Source of the DNA: an uncultured Deinococcota bacterium
GTDB lineage: Bacteria; Deinococcota; Deinococci; Deinococcales; Trueperaceae
Assembly (NCBI GenBank): GCA_947311535.1
Contig: CAMZLP010000011.1
Coordinates: forward strand, 19,076 to 83,075
DNA: 64,000 nucleotides
Direction: 5' to 3'
In this document: in pieces, positions 25,448 through 34,020 of the stretch
How positions within the stretch are numbered: the first letter of the stretch is position 1
Layout of the letters: every line of letters begins with the position of its first letter
Made by a program: the position numbers and the translations under genes
Notes under the pieces: generated by a model
What the model saw: only the letters and a program-made list of their open reading frames with translations
Databases searched by the model: none
Told to the model about the DNA's origin: nothing

Positions 25448-25864
25448 TTATTTCTCGCTCTTAATTAGTCTTTCGATGCGCACAATTAGTTCTTTTGGGT
25501 CAAAAGGTTTAGTTATATAGTCAGAAGCACCTGATTCTAGACCTCTTACAACATTGTGGCTTTGGGAAAGCGCTGAAATAATAATAATTGGTATGTCATT
25601 TTCTTCTGGTAAAGCATTTAATATATCAAAACCAGAGCCACCAGGTAGATTTAAATCTAACAAGATTAAATCAAAACTTTTTAATTCTAGAGCAATAATT
25701 TTCTGGGCATTTTGAATGGTTTCGGCTATTTTAATGCTATAACCATAGCCCGAGAGTACATATTTTAAAAGAGTGTTTATAGCATGGTTATCTTCTACTA
25801 ATAAAATGGATTTTGTTTTTTCTTTAGTTGCTTGAATTTTTTCACTAGCTAAGCTAGAAACCAT
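25448..25864 (-). CDS. Single-domain response regulator
   Basis: A 138-residue protein that is only a receiver domain with a short N-terminal tail. Acidic residues VEDN near 23-26, phospho-acceptor D70 in LILLDLNLPG and K119 in YITKPFD are all present. There is no DNA-binding output domain, so signalling is by protein contact or phosphotransfer. ATG 25864 has an AGGG site; an upstream TTG at 25915 is also possible and adds 17 residues. It precedes the HEAT-repeat and glycosyltransferase genes. No histidine kinase is in the window. Confidence 0.88.
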   Translation of the reverse strand: MVSSLASEKIQATKEKTKSILLVEDNHAINTLLKYVLSGYGYSIKIAETIQNAQKIIALELKSFDLILLDLNLPGGSGFDILNALPEENDIPIIIISALSQSHNVVRGLESGASDYITKPFDPKELIVRIERLIKSEK

Positions 25865-25975
25865 AGTAACCCTTTGAAAAGACAACGCTTCAGAAATAAT
25901 AACTTGCTCAAACAAAATGAGCCTTTTAGGCTATAGAGTATAGGCTTAGCCCTCTTACATTTTTATTACAGGAAC

Positions 25976-26851
25976 TTAATCTATAATCATAATTTGAGCT
26001 TTAGAGCTTACTTTGGCATAATTAGCATTAGGTTTTTTCCAGGCGATAGCCATTTGGGCAGTATTAAAAGCCACTATTATTTGTTTTTGATACAGGCAAA
26101 TAATTCCACCTTCACCATTAAATCGTTTTACATCATTTAAGACTTTGGTCATGGCTTCTTTAGGTTTTTGAAATTCTAGCCGAATTGAGAGCTCTTTGGC
26201 AGTTACTGCAGTTATAAATGCTTCACCCTCACCAGTACAGGATATTGCCATTTCTGTTGTGGCATAAGTACCAGCACCAATTATTGGTGTATCACCAACT
26301 CGACCAGGCATTTTTCCTAGTCTTCCACCCGTACTTGTTGCTGCTGCAAAATTTCCATCTTTGTCTAGGGCTACGGCTCCTACTGTATTTGAGCCAGTCT
26401 CATTAGTTTTTTTCCAACGTTCAAGTGCCTTTAAAGTTCTAGGAGTAAGAAGTTCGGAGTTTTCTATTGGTTTATCAACCAAGGCCTCTGCTCCAGCAGC
26501 AACTAATAAGATGGTTTCGGTTTCAGCCATTACTTTTTGGGCAATTAGAATTGGATTTAGGGTATTTTTTATTGCTGCGACTGCACCACAAGAACCGTTA
26601 CCAAGCATAATAGCTGCGTCAGATTCTACAACTCCGTCACGATTTATTGCGCCGCCCTTTCCTGCATTAAAAGCATGCTTATTATTTTCCATATTTACTA
26701 CCGCCGCCAAGACCGCTTGCTGGGCAGATTGATTAGACTCGAGCCTGTCGTAAGCAATATCTCTAGCTTTTATTAAACCTTTAAGATAAGCTTCCCTATC
26801 TTCAAGACGTATATTCCCTGCACCGCCATGTAATACAATTATTGGCTCCAT
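25976..26851 (-). CDS. iaaA: Isoaspartyl peptidase / type 2 L-asparaginase
   Basis: A 291-residue Ntn-hydrolase. The N-terminus MEPIIVLHGGAGNI and FNAGKGGAINRDGVVESDAAIM are family hallmarks. Autocleavage would free the nucleophile T156 in GSNTVGAVALDKDGN, and GGRLGKMPGRVGDTPIIGAGTYA completes the active site. It hydrolyses beta-aspartyl dipeptides and asparagine. An AGGAGG Shine-Dalgarno site precedes ATG 26851. It is a single gene, 60 bp from the response regulator's longest possible start. Confidence 0.92.
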   Translation of the reverse strand: MEPIIVLHGGAGNIRLEDREAYLKGLIKARDIAYDRLESNQSAQQAVLAAVVNMENNKHAFNAGKGGAINRDGVVESDAAIMLGNGSCGAVAAIKNTLNPILIAQKVMAETETILLVAAGAEALVDKPIENSELLTPRTLKALERWKKTNETGSNTVGAVALDKDGNFAAATSTGGRLGKMPGRVGDTPIIGAGTYATTEMAISCTGEGEAFITAVTAKELSIRLEFQKPKEAMTKVLNDVKRFNGEGGIICLYQKQIIVAFNTAQMAIAWKKPNANYAKVSSKAQIMIID

Positions 26852-26963
26852 TTTTTCCTCCTAGATATAAGCAAATTATAAAGCTAATATTTAAAATGAA
26901 TTGTTTCTGGGTTTAAAATTTTTTGCTGCATTTCTGCTTACTTTAGCTCTCATCACTGCAAGT

Positions 26964-26969
26964 TAGTAT
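26964..26969 (+). promoter_or_regulatory. Leaderless promoter -10 box of mreD
   Basis: TAGTAT is followed by 7 nt and ATG 26977. No Shine-Dalgarno sequence is seen. This would drive the mreD-mrdA-minC operon. Confidence 0.55.
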
Positions 26970-26976
26970 GTTGTAA

Positions 26977-27459
26977 ATGCGTTTGCTGTTATTTTATTTA
27001 ATTCTATTATCTTTTCAAGGTTTTGTAGGAGCGTTATTAGCTCCGTTGCCTGGGGTGGATTTTTTTCTACTAATTGCGCTGACCTTAATAAGGCGTTTAA
27101 AGGCATGGCAGTTAATCTTGGTTGGGTATTCAATTGGCTTGCTTCAAGATTTAATTGGGCATGGGATTTTTGGTTTGCATGCTTTTGCTTTGGCAGTTGC
27201 TATTTTTATGGCTCTGCTTATAAAAGGGCAATTTAGTCAAGGGTTTTTATCTCAGCTAATATTAATAATAACGGCATTATTTGGTAAATGGCTAGCAATT
27301 TTGGCAATAGTCTATTGGTTAAATCCGGGTCTTGAATCTCTGCAAGGTATTCAAAGAGTTGTGCCTTATGAACTAATATTTACACTACTGCTTGGGATTT
27401 TGATACTTCCTTGGTCAGAATCATTAATGCAAAAAGCTCTTTTAGCAAAGGAGCGATAA
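26977..27459 (+). CDS. mreD: Rod shape-determining protein MreD
   Basis: A 160-residue membrane protein with five to six hydrophobic helices and no large soluble part. The family is inferred from length, topology, the 'LLAPLPGVDFFLLIALTLI' and 'GLLQDLIGHGIFGLHAFALA' segments, and its place directly before mrdA. MreD belongs to the elongasome that guides cell-wall synthesis. One base separates its stop from the mrdA start region. No mreB or mreC is upstream in this window, where the minus-strand iaaA gene lies instead. Confidence 0.85.
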   Translation: MRLLLFYLILLSFQGFVGALLAPLPGVDFFLLIALTLIRRLKAWQLILVGYSIGLLQDLIGHGIFGLHAFALAVAIFMALLIKGQFSQGFLSQLILIITALFGKWLAILAIVYWLNPGLESLQGIQRVVPYELIFTLLLGILILPWSESLMQKALLAKER

Positions 27460-27460
27460 A

Positions 27461-29239
27461 GTGCTTTCACGCTTGAGGTTGGTACTGGCTTTTATTTTTG
27501 CTTTATTTACAATTTTTATAGGGCGACTTATATTTTTACAAATTGTATCTGCTGAGGATTTGCTCGAGCAATCTCGAGAGAATATAAAAGTAGAGCGTAG
27601 GATTTCACCATTGCGTGGACGAATATTAGCTCAAGACGGTACAATTTTAGCTGATAATAGAATCGCATCTGATTTAATGTACTTTGGTGGTGAGATTGGA
27701 CACTGGGAAAAAATAAGCTATCTTCTAAATCTGGATTCTGAACCAAAACAGCCCGACTTTTCTGACCCAATTCAAAGAAAACAAGGCCTTGCTCTTGCCG
27801 AAAATATTCCTGATAATTTAGTGCCAGCTATTGAAGAGTTAGTTGCTGGGCAAAACAATTTATATTTGCGCCGCCGTTTAGAGCGGGTTTATCCAACTAG
27901 TTTGGCGGCCCATGTGGTTGGTTACACCAAAGAATCATTAGGGAGATATGCCAACTATGCCCTTGATGAGTTAGTTGGTGAATCTGGTATTGAGTCTAGC
28001 TTTCAGAGAATATTATTTGGTCAACCAGGAACTAAGGATGTAAAAGTAGATAATAGAGGAGTTGTTTTAGATACCGTACAATTTAGCCCAGCTAAACCAG
28101 GTAAAGATATTGTTTTGACCATAGATCCCAAAATCCAAAAACTTGCTGAAGATGTTTTGAAAAAGGGATTAGCTTATGTTAATGATAGAAGGCTAGAAAC
28201 AGAGCTGGATTTTGAAGCTGTATTGCGTGGTGCAGTTATTGTTTTGGACCCCAATAGCGGAGAAGTATTAGCAATGGCTAGTAACCCAAGTTATGATCAA
28301 AATATCTTTACCAAAAGACCAAGTGATATAGAAAAAGTCTCTGAACTGCTGAGTGACACCCAGTATATGCCTTTGCAAAATAGGGCAGTACAGTCTTATC
28401 CGCCTGCTTCAACTTTTAAATTAATTACAAGTTCAACTCTCTTAGAGAGTGGCTATGTTAGCCCAAGTAAAAAGTATTTTTGCTCTGCATCTTTGAAATT
28501 TGGTGGCATAACCTGGCAAAATTGGTCTTATCCATATTCACGTGGTAACTATGATGTAACAGAAGCAATTGGTGACAGTTGCAATACGTTTTTTTGGTAT
28601 GCAGCTATTGACACTCCAGATTTTAAACAAGGTTGGGCGCCATACATTCAAGATTTAACTGACCGCGCCTTTGAATTTGGCTATGGCAAAAGGCTTGGTA
28701 TTGGTTTAGGAGAAGAAAAATCTGGCCGAATTCCCACTGAAGCTTGGAAAGCTGATTATTTTAGTGAACCTTGGTACCCTGGTGATAGTTTAAATACCTC
28801 AATAGGTCAAGGTAATGTTTTAGCAACGCCTATTCAAGTGGCGCAACTTATTGAAACAATTGCAATGGACGGGCAGCAATTCAAACCTCATCTAGTAAAG
28901 TCGATTGGTGATGAAATTAATCCAATTGAATCTAAACAAATACCTGGTAGCCATTGGTCAACGCTAAAAATAGGCATGCGCAAAATGATTACTGATCACG
29001 GCTCGAGCATATTGCTAGGACCTGCAGCTAAGTTTCCTATCGAAATTGCTGGTAAAACGGGAACTGCTCAAAACCCTCGTGGTGATGGCTATGACCATGC
29101 TTGGTTTGCCGGCTTTGCTCCATTGGTAAATCCAGAGATTGTTTTTGTTGTTTTTATAGAATATGGTGATAATAGTTCAAAGGTAGCAGTACCTATGGCA
29201 AGAGATTTTTTTAAAGCCTATTTTGGAGTTGAGGAATGA
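27461..29239 (+). CDS. mrdA: Penicillin-binding protein 2
   Basis: A 592-residue class B PBP, the peptidoglycan transpeptidase of the elongasome. A single N-terminal anchor (about 6-28) is followed by the dimerisation domain (ISPLRGRILAQDGTILADNR). The three active-site motifs are complete: S317-T-F-K320, S373-C-N375 and K532-T-G. AAGGAG lies 7 nt before GTG 27461. The gene overlaps minC by 4 bp (ATGA). Several CTCGAG sites lie in it, two only 9 bp apart at 27564 and 27573. Confidence 0.95.
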   Translation: MLSRLRLVLAFIFALFTIFIGRLIFLQIVSAEDLLEQSRENIKVERRISPLRGRILAQDGTILADNRIASDLMYFGGEIGHWEKISYLLNLDSEPKQPDFSDPIQRKQGLALAENIPDNLVPAIEELVAGQNNLYLRRRLERVYPTSLAAHVVGYTKESLGRYANYALDELVGESGIESSFQRILFGQPGTKDVKVDNRGVVLDTVQFSPAKPGKDIVLTIDPKIQKLAEDVLKKGLAYVNDRRLETELDFEAVLRGAVIVLDPNSGEVLAMASNPSYDQNIFTKRPSDIEKVSELLSDTQYMPLQNRAVQSYPPASTFKLITSSTLLESGYVSPSKKYFCSASLKFGGITWQNWSYPYSRGNYDVTEAIGDSCNTFFWYAAIDTPDFKQGWAPYIQDLTDRAFEFGYGKRLGIGLGEEKSGRIPTEAWKADYFSEPWYPGDSLNTSIGQGNVLATPIQVAQLIETIAMDGQQFKPHLVKSIGDEINPIESKQIPGSHWSTLKIGMRKMITDHGSSILLGPAAKFPIEIAGKTGTAQNPRGDGYDHAWFAGFAPLVNPEIVFVVFIEYGDNSSKVAVPMARDFFKAYFGVEE

Positions 29240-29793
29240 AAATAAAAGGAATTCGTAATGGCATGATGCTTAGTTTAGAAGCTGCTGATACTGTAGAAGT
29301 TATAGAGAATATTTCTGAAATCAATGATGAAGTCTTTGCTTCTAAGGTAAGCATAGAGTTGTTAGACAAAATATCTTGGCCTATTATTGAAAAACTAATT
29401 TCTTGTATTAAAGAAGCCAATGGAGAGCTAGTAGAAATTAAACCTTCTAAAATAGCAACTAAGCCGCGGGGAGAAACAATTGTATTGGAGCGTACTATTA
29501 GGAGTGGGGCAATAATTGAATCAACAGGTAGTATTATTATTTTAGGTGATGTTAATTCTGGAGCAGAGCTAATAGCGGAAGATGATATTTTTGTGATTGG
29601 TACCTTAAGAGGCTTAGCTCATGCGGGAGTTAACGGAAATACTAAGGCTACAGTTTGGTCTAAGCAAATTCTTTCACCACAGTTACGTATTGCTGATGCT
29701 GTAGCACAAGCCGACGGTAGCCAGGGAGATACTAGTCAGGCAGAAATTGCTTTTTTACATGAGGGGCAAATAGCTATAAAAGCGTGGAAGTGA
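29236..29793 (+). CDS. minC: Septum site-determining protein MinC
   Basis: A 185-residue protein. The C-terminal beta-helix domain is clear: VLERTIRSGAIIESTGSIIILGDVNSGAELIAEDDIFVIGTLRGLAHAG, read in parts, then LRIADAVAQA. The N-terminal FtsZ-binding part (about 1-80) is divergent. MinC inhibits FtsZ assembly away from mid-cell and normally needs MinD for membrane targeting. No minD or minE follows here; the next gene is a thiolase after 266 bp. Its start overlaps the mrdA stop, which ties division control to the elongasome operon. It ends with a true TGA stop, showing TGA is used as a terminator in this genome. Confidence 0.9.
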   Translation: MKIKGIRNGMMLSLEAADTVEVIENISEINDEVFASKVSIELLDKISWPIIEKLISCIKEANGELVEIKPSKIATKPRGETIVLERTIRSGAIIESTGSIIILGDVNSGAELIAEDDIFVIGTLRGLAHAGVNGNTKATVWSKQILSPQLRIADAVAQADGSQGDTSQAEIAFLHEGQIAIKAWK

Positions 29794-29983
29794 TTGATGC
29801 TGTAGGTTTTGTTTGTTAACAAATAAAGTTTAAACCTATTTTATTTTTATATACTGCTTTCTTGTCCTTAAACCTATTTGGTTTTTGATTTGCTGCATTG
29901 TGATATTGATTATCAACCACTAGGCTTGACCCATGAAAGTGCAATAATTTGCGAATAAAATTTAGCAATTAAATTAATAAACC

Positions 29984-30027
29984 AAGATGCATTAAGATGC
30001 ATTTAAGTGCTTTGCTGATGGTATAGT
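29984..30027 (+). promoter_or_regulatory. Promoter of the thiolase gene with tandem 10-bp repeat
   Basis: AAGATGCATT occurs twice in direct tandem at 29984-29993 and 29994-30003, one helical turn apart, each containing the palindrome ATGCAT. A -10 box, TATAGT, lies at 30022-30027, so the repeat overlaps the expected -35 region. A regulator bound here could activate or block transcription. The thiolase follows with a GGAGG site. Confidence 0.5.
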
Positions 30028-30059
30028 ATGTTAATTCATTAGCTTAAACGGAGGTAAAA

Positions 30060-31232
30060 ATGAAAGAAGCTGTAATAGTAACTGCAATTAGAACAGCTGT
30101 TGCCAGAGCCCATAAAGGCATGCTAAAAGATACTCGCCCTGATGATTTGGCAGCTATTGTATTAAAAGAGGCAGTAGCTAGAACCACTGGACTAGATGCA
30201 AATAAAATTGATGATGTCTTATTAGGCAATGCTCACCCAGAGGCTGAAGCTGGTTACAATGTTGCCCGTTTGGCAGTGCAATTGGCTGATTTACCAGATT
30301 CTATAGCTGGGGCAACCATTAATCGTTTTTGTGCTAGTGGCTTGCAAACTATTGTGCAGGCATCGCACAGTATTAGCTTAGCTATGAATGATATTGTCTT
30401 GGCTGGTGGAACCGATTGTACTAGCCGTGTTCCAATGGGTGGTTTTTCTATTAAAAAAACCTTTAATCCTAGGCTTGCTAAAACTGCTGCTTATATTGGT
30501 ATGGGTGATACTGCTGAGAATGTTGCTCGTAAATATGGTATTAGCCGCGAGCAGCAAGATCAATTTGCCTATAATTCACATCAAAAAGCCCTAAAAGCAT
30601 GGGATGATGGTAAATTTGACAATCATGTAATACCAGTTAATACCAAAGTCCAAGATGAAGAAGAAAACTGGCATGAGGTAGTTTTTGCTAAAGATGAAGG
30701 CCCACGTAGAGGAACAAGCGTAGAAAAATTAGCCCAATTAAGAACTGTCTTTGCAGAGGATGAGGCTGCTACGGTTACAGCAGGAAACTCGAGTCCACTC
30801 AATGATGGCGCTGCAGTAACCGTACTAATGGAAGCAGAGCAGGCTAAAGAATTAGGCTTAAAACCACTAGCCAAGCTAGTGCAAGCAGTAGTAATTGGCG
30901 TGGACCCCGCTTATATGGGTATAGGCCCTGTTCCTGCAATTAGAAAGTTACTTGATAAAGTTTCTATGACAGTAGATGATATAGATCTTTTTGAAATTAA
31001 TGAAGCCTTTGCTTCGCAAGCTTATTATTCTCAGCATGAACTAGGCATTCCTGACAATAAATTAAATGTCAATGGTGGTGCTATAGCCATTGGCCATCCA
31101 TTGGGTGCAACAGGTGCAAGAATAGCTGCTGATTTATTTGCAGAGATGAACCGTGAGCAAAAAGAATATGGGATTATTTCTATGTGTGTTGGTGGTGGTC
31201 AAGGAATGGCAGCATTATTTAAATTGCCCTAA
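30060..31232 (+). CDS. Acetyl-CoA C-acyltransferase (thiolase)
   Basis: A 390-residue thiolase. The nucleophile C91 lies in NRFCASGLQ, the base histidine in NGGAIAIGHPLGATGAR and the second cysteine in MCVGGGQGMA. The N-terminal GNAHPEAEAGYNVARLAVQLADLPDSIAG fits the FadA-type 3-ketoacyl-CoA thiolase subgroup, which cleaves 3-ketoacyl-CoA in fatty-acid degradation, though a biosynthetic acetyl-CoA acetyltransferase is possible. No other beta-oxidation gene is adjacent. GGAGG lies 7 nt before ATG 30060. Confidence 0.93.
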   Translation: MKEAVIVTAIRTAVARAHKGMLKDTRPDDLAAIVLKEAVARTTGLDANKIDDVLLGNAHPEAEAGYNVARLAVQLADLPDSIAGATINRFCASGLQTIVQASHSISLAMNDIVLAGGTDCTSRVPMGGFSIKKTFNPRLAKTAAYIGMGDTAENVARKYGISREQQDQFAYNSHQKALKAWDDGKFDNHVIPVNTKVQDEEENWHEVVFAKDEGPRRGTSVEKLAQLRTVFAEDEAATVTAGNSSPLNDGAAVTVLMEAEQAKELGLKPLAKLVQAVVIGVDPAYMGIGPVPAIRKLLDKVSMTVDDIDLFEINEAFASQAYYSQHELGIPDNKLNVNGGAIAIGHPLGATGARIAADLFAEMNREQKEYGIISMCVGGGQGMAALFKLP

Positions 31233-31350
31233 TTTTTGCAAATTATATTTTTGCTAGTAATTTAAAAAATATCAAGAACACAGCATTTACAAAAAGGATG
31301 CTGGCCCAATAAAAATACTAGCAGGCCCGTGCAAATAGAGCCTAAGAGTT

Positions 31351-31391
31351 TTAGAGTCTTTTTATATTTTAGAACAATAAGAAGACTCTAA
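31351..31391 (+). terminator. Probable intrinsic terminator after the thiolase gene
   Basis: A 10-bp stem (31351-31360 with 31382-31391) encloses a 21-nt loop and is followed by six T bases at 31392-31397. The stem is AT-rich (TTAGAGTCTT arm), so it is weaker than the other terminators here. Confidence 0.5.
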
Positions 31392-31425
31392 TTTTTTAAT
31401 TACTCTTTATTAGTTTTCTCTCTGT

Positions 31426-31431
31426 TAAACT
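31426..31431 (+). promoter_or_regulatory. Leaderless promoter -10 box of the LEA14-like lipoprotein gene
   Basis: TAAACT is followed by 7 nt and GTG 31439. No Shine-Dalgarno sequence is present. Confidence 0.55.
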
Positions 31432-31438
31432 AAATAGC

Positions 31439-32365
31439 GTGAAGCGTTTGTTTTTATTATTGTTTGTTAGCTCTTTGCTCAGCTCTTGCTTGCCAAGAAC
31501 TGAGCAATTACGGGTAGAACCCAAAGTCGATATAATTCCATTAGTATTTAGCCTGCAACCTGAAGCTACAATAATCGAGAGTTTTGACCCACCTGGGGCT
31601 GGTTCTCAGCTTGATTTAAAGCTTGGTATATTAATTAAAAACCCTAATTCTTTTGCTATTAATTTAAGAAAGCTCAATTATCAATTAGCATTAGCTGGTA
31701 CAAGAATAGAGACAAATGAGCTCGAGCCTAACTACTACATACGTGCTTATGGTGAAGTGCCTATTAGTATCCAAGTTAAAGCATCAGTAGAGGGTAAGTC
31801 TAAGTTAATAAAAGCTATTGCTCGAGCCTTTACGGGTGTAAATATAGACTTTAGCTTAGATGGCCAGACTGTTTTTGAATCATTAACTCATGAGTTTAAA
31901 TCTAGCCCAGAGACCTTAGTTAGTGGGAAAATTGCCGTAAGAAATGAAGTTTTATTACCGCTAATGAGCGTGAATACTGTTGAAACAAGTATTTATTTGT
32001 TAAGGGCAGATGCGCCAGTTATAAAGGTAAATATCTGGGCTCAAAACCCAGGTGAAGTTGGCTACTTTATTTATGGCCAAGAGGTCAACTTAAACCTAGA
32101 TGGTGAAATTTTAATGTCTCAAGATATAGCTCTTAACGCCTTGCCTGCTAATCAAGTGACTAATATCGAAATATTCTTTTATCCTGATATGGACTATGTT
32201 TCAGAAAGCTTAAAAGAAAAAATAAATGCCGCTTTGGCAGGCACAGACATGGCATTTTCTTTAACAGGCGATATTTTAATTGATGTTTTAGGTATTGATA
32301 CCTATAGAGCTGCTGACGGGTGGAATGTTTATGGTACTGTTTCTAAGTCTAGCTCGAGCCCGTAG
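31439..32365 (+). CDS. Lipoprotein with LEA14/WHy-like domains
   Basis: A 308-residue lipoprotein: MKRLFLLLFVSSLLSSC carries a lipobox with the cysteine at 17. Two repeats of the water-stress/hypersensitive (LEA_2) type follow. The first includes LDLKLGILIKNPNSFAINLRKLNYQLALAGTRI, read in parts; the second includes VIKVNIWAQNPGEVGYF. Such beta-sandwich domains are linked to desiccation tolerance in plants and are common in bacterial envelope proteins, but no function is proven. It is leaderless by promoter spacing. Three CTCGAG sites fall in it (31721, 31821, 32353). Confidence 0.8.
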   Translation: MKRLFLLLFVSSLLSSCLPRTEQLRVEPKVDIIPLVFSLQPEATIIESFDPPGAGSQLDLKLGILIKNPNSFAINLRKLNYQLALAGTRIETNELEPNYYIRAYGEVPISIQVKASVEGKSKLIKAIARAFTGVNIDFSLDGQTVFESLTHEFKSSPETLVSGKIAVRNEVLLPLMSVNTVETSIYLLRADAPVIKVNIWAQNPGEVGYFIYGQEVNLNLDGEILMSQDIALNALPANQVTNIEIFFYPDMDYVSESLKEKINAALAGTDMAFSLTGDILIDVLGIDTYRAADGWNVYGTVSKSSSSP

Positions 32366-32420
32366 TTAATATAGCCAAATTGTTTAAGCTTGGCTGACTA
32401 CATGTTATAGTTTTGCCCAT

Positions 32421-33992
32421 ATGGCAAAAATTCTTATTACAGATAATATTCAATTAGGTGATTATGATTTCCCAGATATGGAAATTGATAATCGGGCAGG
32501 TATCGAACGAGAAGAATTGTTAGATATTGCAAAAAACTACGATGCACTAATTACTCGTAGCAGAACTACAGTTGATTCAAATTTGATATTGGCAGCAAAG
32601 AATATGCGCATTTTGGGCAGGGCTGGGGTTGGTGTTGATAATATTGATATCGATACAGCCAGTAGGCAAGGTGTTGTTATATTAAACGCTCCAGAGGCTA
32701 ATAATATTTCAGCAGCAGAATTGGCAATTGGTTTAATGTTAAGCGCCGCTAGGGGTATTTCACGCTCAGATAGCCAAGTTAGAGCAGGGATTTGGGATAG
32801 AAAATATTTAGGACAAGAACTTAATGGAGCCAGAATAGGCATAATTGGTTTAGGTCGAATTGGCTCTTTGGTAGCTAAAAGAGCCAATGGTTTGGGTATG
32901 AAAGTTATGGCCTATGACCCATATATTTCACGCCATAGGGCTGATAGTTTAAAAGTTGAGTTATTTGACGATTTATTAGCAATGCTAAAAAAATCTCAAT
33001 TTTTAACGGTTCATACACCGCTTACTGACGAAACTAAAGGCATGATTGATTTGAATGAGCTCGAGCATCTCCCTATGAATGCAATAGTAGTTAATGCTGC
33101 AAGAGGTGGGATAATAGTAGAAAATGCTTTACTAGAAGTACTTAAAAGCAAAAAGATATTTGCGGCAGGGCTTGATGTGTTTGTGCTCGAGCCTCCTAGC
33201 ATAGAGCACCCATTACTACAACTAGACAATATTGTTTTTACGGCTCACTTAGGGGCAAATACCGCCCAAGCTCAGGCCAGAGTTGGCTCAGAGATACTCG
33301 AGCGAACTGTCATGGCTCTAAGGGGTGACTTTTCTCGGGGGGCAGTCAATGCTCCAGCCTTGGACCCAGCAGTGGTAGAGGCCTTGGGTGAGTATTTAAA
33401 TTTGGGTGAAATCTTGGGTAAAATTGTTTCTCAGCTTGCAAAAGGGAGAGTACGTGAATTAAAAATAGAATTTGCCGGTGAATTTGATATAGACCCAGAG
33501 CCAATAGTTACAGCAGTAGCCAAAGGCTATTTGGACCCTATTTTAGATGAAAAGGCAAATTATATAAATGCCACTGCAATTCTTAAAGATCGTGATGTCC
33601 GTGTTTCTAAAATTATCGCATCACGTTCAAAGGATTATATTAGCCATATTTTAGTAAAAGCTTCGGGTAAAGATTTTGAAACTACTGTAGCTGGTACGGT
33701 AATGGTTAATAAACCAAGAATTGTTAGTATTAATAATTTGCCCATAGAAATTATTCCAGAAGGCACAATGTTAGTATGCTCAAATTATGATAGACCAGGG
33801 GCTATCGGTAAAATTGGTAGCTATCTGGGTAAAGCTAATATAAATATTTCTAGTATGCAACTTGCGAGAGTAAGTGCAGATGATTTAGCAATGTTTGTAT
33901 TAACTTTGGATAAAGTTCCAAATGAGCAAACAATTAACGATTTAAGAGCAATGCAAGATGTGATTCATAGCTTAGACGTGGTTAAGTTATGA
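32421..33992 (+). CDS. serA: D-3-phosphoglycerate dehydrogenase
   Basis: A 523-residue long-form SerA, the first step of serine synthesis. The NAD-binding segment GIIGLGRIGSLVAKRANGLG is near residues 140-160. Catalytic residues lie in NAARGGIIVE (Arg), LEPP (Glu) and TAHLGANT (His). The allosteric substrate-binding domain and a C-terminal ACT domain (RPGAIGKIGSYLGKANINISSMQL) follow, so serine feedback is likely. A TATAGT box lies 9 nt before ATG 32421. An aminotransferase gene follows after 28 bp. It ends with TGA. Confidence 0.95.
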   Translation: MAKILITDNIQLGDYDFPDMEIDNRAGIEREELLDIAKNYDALITRSRTTVDSNLILAAKNMRILGRAGVGVDNIDIDTASRQGVVILNAPEANNISAAELAIGLMLSAARGISRSDSQVRAGIWDRKYLGQELNGARIGIIGLGRIGSLVAKRANGLGMKVMAYDPYISRHRADSLKVELFDDLLAMLKKSQFLTVHTPLTDETKGMIDLNELEHLPMNAIVVNAARGGIIVENALLEVLKSKKIFAAGLDVFVLEPPSIEHPLLQLDNIVFTAHLGANTAQAQARVGSEILERTVMALRGDFSRGAVNAPALDPAVVEALGEYLNLGEILGKIVSQLAKGRVRELKIEFAGEFDIDPEPIVTAVAKGYLDPILDEKANYINATAILKDRDVRVSKIIASRSKDYISHILVKASGKDFETTVAGTVMVNKPRIVSINNLPIEIIPEGTMLVCSNYDRPGAIGKIGSYLGKANINISSMQLARVSADDLAMFVLTLDKVPNEQTINDLRAMQDVIHSLDVVKL

Positions 33993-34020
33993 ACATTTTA
34001 TTGCAAAGAATATTATAGCC

